In this document: piece after piece, positions 60,592-64,000 of the stretch
Layout: every line of letters begins with the position of its first letter
Numbering within the stretch: position 1 is the stretch's first letter
Origin: Parietaria judaica
Lineage: Eukaryota; Streptophyta; Magnoliopsida; Rosales; Urticaceae
NCBI GenBank assembly: GCA_954871525.1
Contig: OX940867.1
Coordinates: 14,609,343-14,673,342 of the forward strand
Length of the DNA stretch: 64,000 nt
Reading direction: 5' to 3'
The notes under the pieces: model-generated
Database searches by the model: none
The model's input: only the letters and a program-made list of their open reading frames with translations
What the model was told of the DNA's origin: nothing
Made by a program: the position numbers and the translations under genes

Positions 60592-61514
60592 AAACCTCGA
60601 AGTTATTCCACTATAGACCCGAGGCTGCACTCTTTAGTGATACGGTATATATTATTCCCTTTATACAGTAGGGTGTCCATTAATACAATCAAATTCGGGT
60701 TATTGTTCTTTCACTTGATGATTCACACATGAGCAGGCGGTTTTTACCGTAATGCCCCTCATTGCATTTTCCTCCTTGACTCTGTCAGTAATATTATGAG
60801 TAACCCACTTATGGTTTCGATTCATAAGCTGCGCACGAGTACCTCTCACTTCTCACCACCGACAATAAAGGGAATCATCATGACTCTGAAGAGAGCTGCG
60901 TGATGCACATGTCTATGATCAAGCTACCCTTACTACTGACTATCATGTTCCCAAAATAATAGTGTTGGGAACAGCGGTAATATCTTGTGTTCTTTAACGG
61001 TTAAATCAAAGAACAATCAAGCCAGCAGTTTGGACTCAAGACCACTCAGGACTTAGAACGAATATCCATTTGATCATCATTTCGTGACTCAACTACAAGT
61101 TATCAGTGACGGTCTTATATGATAACTTCTTGAGTTTAAGTCAAGTCCAATCCAGTGTGAAGACACTTCACACTTAATGCACTTCTAGTGAGTGTGACAC
61201 ACACATAATCCAGAATAGGATTGTCACTTAGTCACATTAATGACCTAATACGATTAATGGGCTCCCACCAAGTTAATCAGGTCACGGACGTTTTAAGTTC
61301 ATTTATTATGATTATTAATTCTTCCTCACATTGACTCTGTTGTGATAATAATAACATAATTGCATCCTTTATGAACTAAGGAAACAAACATTCTGTTTTA
61401 CTCTACCAGAAACTATAATAAGATTAGCATAATAAGTACCATCTTTATTCAATGACTTGTCATAATCTTTTACAAATGGATAAATATCTTGTTTAAGGAC
61501 ACATATGTCCAACA
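60592..61514 (-). repeat. Truncated 3' LTR of the inverted copia element 5
   Basis: On the minus strand it starts TGTTGGACATATGTG after a purine tract (61515-61525, CTCCCACTTG on plus). It is colinear with 57886-58800, including the AAAGAGT(A/G)CAG stretch. It ends at 60592 against the CCAACA end of the 57886-60591 LTR. Confidence 0.78.
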
Positions 61515-61529
61515 ATCTCCCACTTGTAC

Positions 61530-62398
61530 TTAAAGAATATGACTCATGTCTTTCACGCCCATATTTTCCAGATGTCTTCTGAATATTTTCTCTGGCAACG
61601 TCTTGGTAAATGGATCAGCCAGATTGTCTTCCGTAGCTATTTTCACAACCTGTACGTCGCCTCGACGTACTATCTCTTTAATGAGATGGTATTTTCTCTC
61701 TATATGCTTTGCCTTGTTATAGTCTCTGGGCTCTTCAGAATTTGCCACCGCGCCACTGTTGTCACAGTATAGCGTTTGGGACCTATCTACATCTGGGACT
61801 ACACCAAGCTCTATGTAGAAATTCTTTAGCCAAACTGATTCTTTGGCTGCTTCACAGGCAGCCACATATTCAGCTTCCATTGTGGAATCTACGATACAGG
61901 ATTGCTTTACGCTTCTCCAGAATATCGCTCCACCAGCAAGGGTGTACACTGCTCCCGACGTCGACTTTCTCGCGTCCTTATAAGACATAAAGTCCGAATC
62001 AGTGTATCCTACTGGATTCAGTTCTGACCCTGAAAACACTAACATATAGTTTCTCGTTCTTCGAAGATACTTGAGAATGTTCTTCACTGCAGTCCAGTGA
62101 GCCATACCAGGGTTGGATTGGTATCTACTAATTATTCCAACAGCGTAACAGATTTCTGGCCTAGTACACCGGATAGCATACATCAGACTTCCCACTGCTG
62201 AAGCATAGGGTATCCGCCTCATCTCGTCTTGCTCTTCTGGAGAAGTAGGGCACTGTTTCCTGCTAAGGAACACTCCATGCCTGGTTGGTAAATTACCTCC
62301 CTTGGAGTTTGCCATTGCAAAACGTTCAAGCACCTTATCAATGTAAGCTGCTTGTGATAAGGCCAGAAGCGTGTTATTGCGATCCCTAAAGATACGGA
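61530..62398 (-). pseudogene. Ty1-copia RT(C)/RNase H remnant (element 5), inverted
   Basis: On the minus strand it reads FRDRNNTLLALSQAAY, RIPYASAVGSLMYAI, GYTDSDFMSYKDARKSTSG, STMEAEYVAACEA, YCDNSGAVANSEEP and ends MSHIL. It lacks everything before the second half of RT, including the catalytic box, because repeat 62399 onward interrupts it after FRD. It is a relative of element 4 in opposite orientation, so the two meet tail-to-tail. Confidence 0.9.
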
Positions 62399-64000
62399 TG
62401 TTGGGAATCGGGGTTTGATTCCCGACTTCATTACCACAAAATAAGCCTCCGAGCTGTCCCGGTAACATTTAAAAAATTATGTTAAAGCGGAAAACTTGTT
62501 ATCGCAACGGCACGGATATCGGGTAATAACCATTTTAACAAGATCCGATAAATATTACATATTTAATATTCACAACTCATTATTAATATCATAGTCGAAA
62601 TATATGAAATAAATAGAAAGCAGTAAATGTTTGCATTTATTAACCCAATGCATAAGGCCGTACCTCAACTGATGTTTCTGACTGCGGACTCTGAAGTTCG
62701 GCAGGGCTCCGCCGGTGCTGAGGGAAACACCCGAGATATTCCGGGATATTCTCCTGGATTCCTCGTTAAATTTAACTGAGGTTCTTTTGAAGCGTGGGCT
62801 TCGCCGGCAGGATTCCGTCGCAAAATTTAACTGAGGTTCTTTTGAAGCTTTCGGAGAAATAGTCTCCTAAGCCGAACCAGAAAAAGATCAGAAGCAGAAA
62901 ACTCGCAGAGCCTAGAGAGAGAGGGAGAGCTCGAGTTTTTGCTCTGGGGAAGGTGTGAAAAATGTTGTAAATGAGCTCCCTATTTATAGACTTGGCCCGT
63001 TACCGAATTAGAGATTTTCACTCCTAAATTCGAATTTTATATATATTTAAATACTTTAATTATTCTAATCCAATGGTTGAGATTTAATCTCATCTAGATC
63101 CAATGGTTATAATTAAACTTGTATTTAATTAAATAAGAAAGACTTGATAAATACAAAAATCAATCTTATCTTCTTATTTAAATATAATTCGAATATTTAT
63201 ATATATATATATATATATCTAATTTCGAAAATTATTATCAAATATAATTAATTATCCTAATCCAAAGGCTTAGATTTAATCTTATCTAAATCCAATGGAT
63301 ATAATTAATTAGGGATTTAATTAAATAAGAAAGACTTGGTAAACCAATCTTATCTACTTATCTTAATTTCAATATATATATATATAATAATGATAATTTC
63401 GAAATTAATTATCTAGATCCAACGGCTTAGATTAATCTTAGAACGATCTAATGGATCAAATTAATTTTGGATAAAAATCAAATATTCTAAGACTTGGTAA
63501 AAGCCTAATTCGATTTTATCTTCATCATTATCTTCGAAAATATATATATTAATTAATTTCCAATCCCACGGTAAAGATTAAATCTTAAACCGATCTAACG
63601 GATACAATTAATTAGGTCAAATTCGAAAACCCTAAGCTTGGTCACCAAGCTACTATTTTCGAATTAGGGTTAGGTCAAAAATCAATCATCTTAATCCTAC
63701 GGTTGATATTAAATCATCTCCGATCTAAAGGATAAGATTGATTTTAGGGTTTTTGCCAAAGTACCAAACTTTAGGTACTTATGCCACAAATTTCAAACCC
63801 TTAGCTAGGTCAAACTCGTGTGGGCTAGGTCATGTAAGCCCACATCGATTTACACATGTAATATATATAATTAAATATATATTATTAATATTAATATAAA
63901 TCTATTAATTATTAATAAGATATTAATAATTAAATCCAAATAATTAAATTATATTAATAATTCCTGATCTCAATATCACACATTAAAATGTCATGGTGCC
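62399..64000 (-). repeat. Long LTR-like repeat interrupting element 5, runs off the window
   Basis: TGTTGGGAATCGGGG starts inside the RT of element 5. It is colinear with 53823-55213, with the same TTATTAACCCAATGCATAAG stretch, a TATA-like CTATTTATAG and AT-rich body with ATCCAATGG repeats. It contains a short internal duplication (CGCAAAATTTAACTGAGG type, about 62765 and 62822). The far end lies beyond 64000. Confidence 0.8.

Noticed and set aside
1..64000. A new coding system such as a gene cluster or defence island
   Set aside because: Every long open frame that I could read is a retroelement domain, a fragment of a known plant family or a shadow frame. The unusual biology here is structural.

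Overview
The window is nuclear DNA of a flowering plant, most likely a eudicot. It is AT-rich, split into introns and full of long terminal repeat (LTR) retrotransposons, MULE- and hAT-like DNA transposons and TA microsatellites. Recognisable plant gene families are an F-box/LRR gene, DGAT2, a GDSL esterase, a pollen-type receptor-like kinase (PRK), an autoinhibited Ca2+-ATPase and ribosomal protein S2. Only one host gene, the F-box/LRR gene at 45.5-47.6 kb, looks intact. I see no bacterial-type operons, CRISPR arrays, tRNAs or rRNAs.

Layout. 1-1160 is the 3' end of a Sirevirus-like Ty1-copia element. 1161-1288 is the C-terminal end of a PRK pseudogene. 1757-15162 is a segment found again, in permuted order, at 35361-51943. 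In this first copy it holds a decapitated F-box pseudogene (4745-6176), a 1.3-kb MULE-type element with a 9-bp target duplication (7437-8730) and part of a complete minus-strand copia element (12412-17256, target duplication ACATG). 18.6-21.9 kb is a DGAT2 pseudogene. 22.2-24.0 kb joins a Ca2+-ATPase fragment head-to-head with an RPS2 fragment. 24.7-25.5 kb holds GDSL exon 1 and the upstream part of the PRK pseudogene. 25480-35357 is the Sirevirus-like element with extra coding material between pol and the 3' LTR.

35361-51943 is the permuted second copy. It runs in the order 8963-15162, then a 35-bp filler, then 1757-10013. It carries the intact F-box gene and two hAT-like insertions at one target site. 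51944-64000 is a nest of broken copia elements: three RT/RNase H remnants, two of them tail-to-tail relatives, and several very long LTRs.

The window is best read as a record of rearrangement. Copies serve as empty-site or undeleted references for one another, so deletions and transposon insertions can be read to the base. The two PRK halves lie 24 kb apart in the wrong order, yet they join in frame across an identical 5-bp target duplication. This implies that the whole PRK/retroelement locus was itself duplicated. Coding functions that work together are those of the retrotransposons (gag, protease, integrase, RT/RNase H); almost all host genes are decaying. Percent identities were not computed; all comparisons were made by eye.
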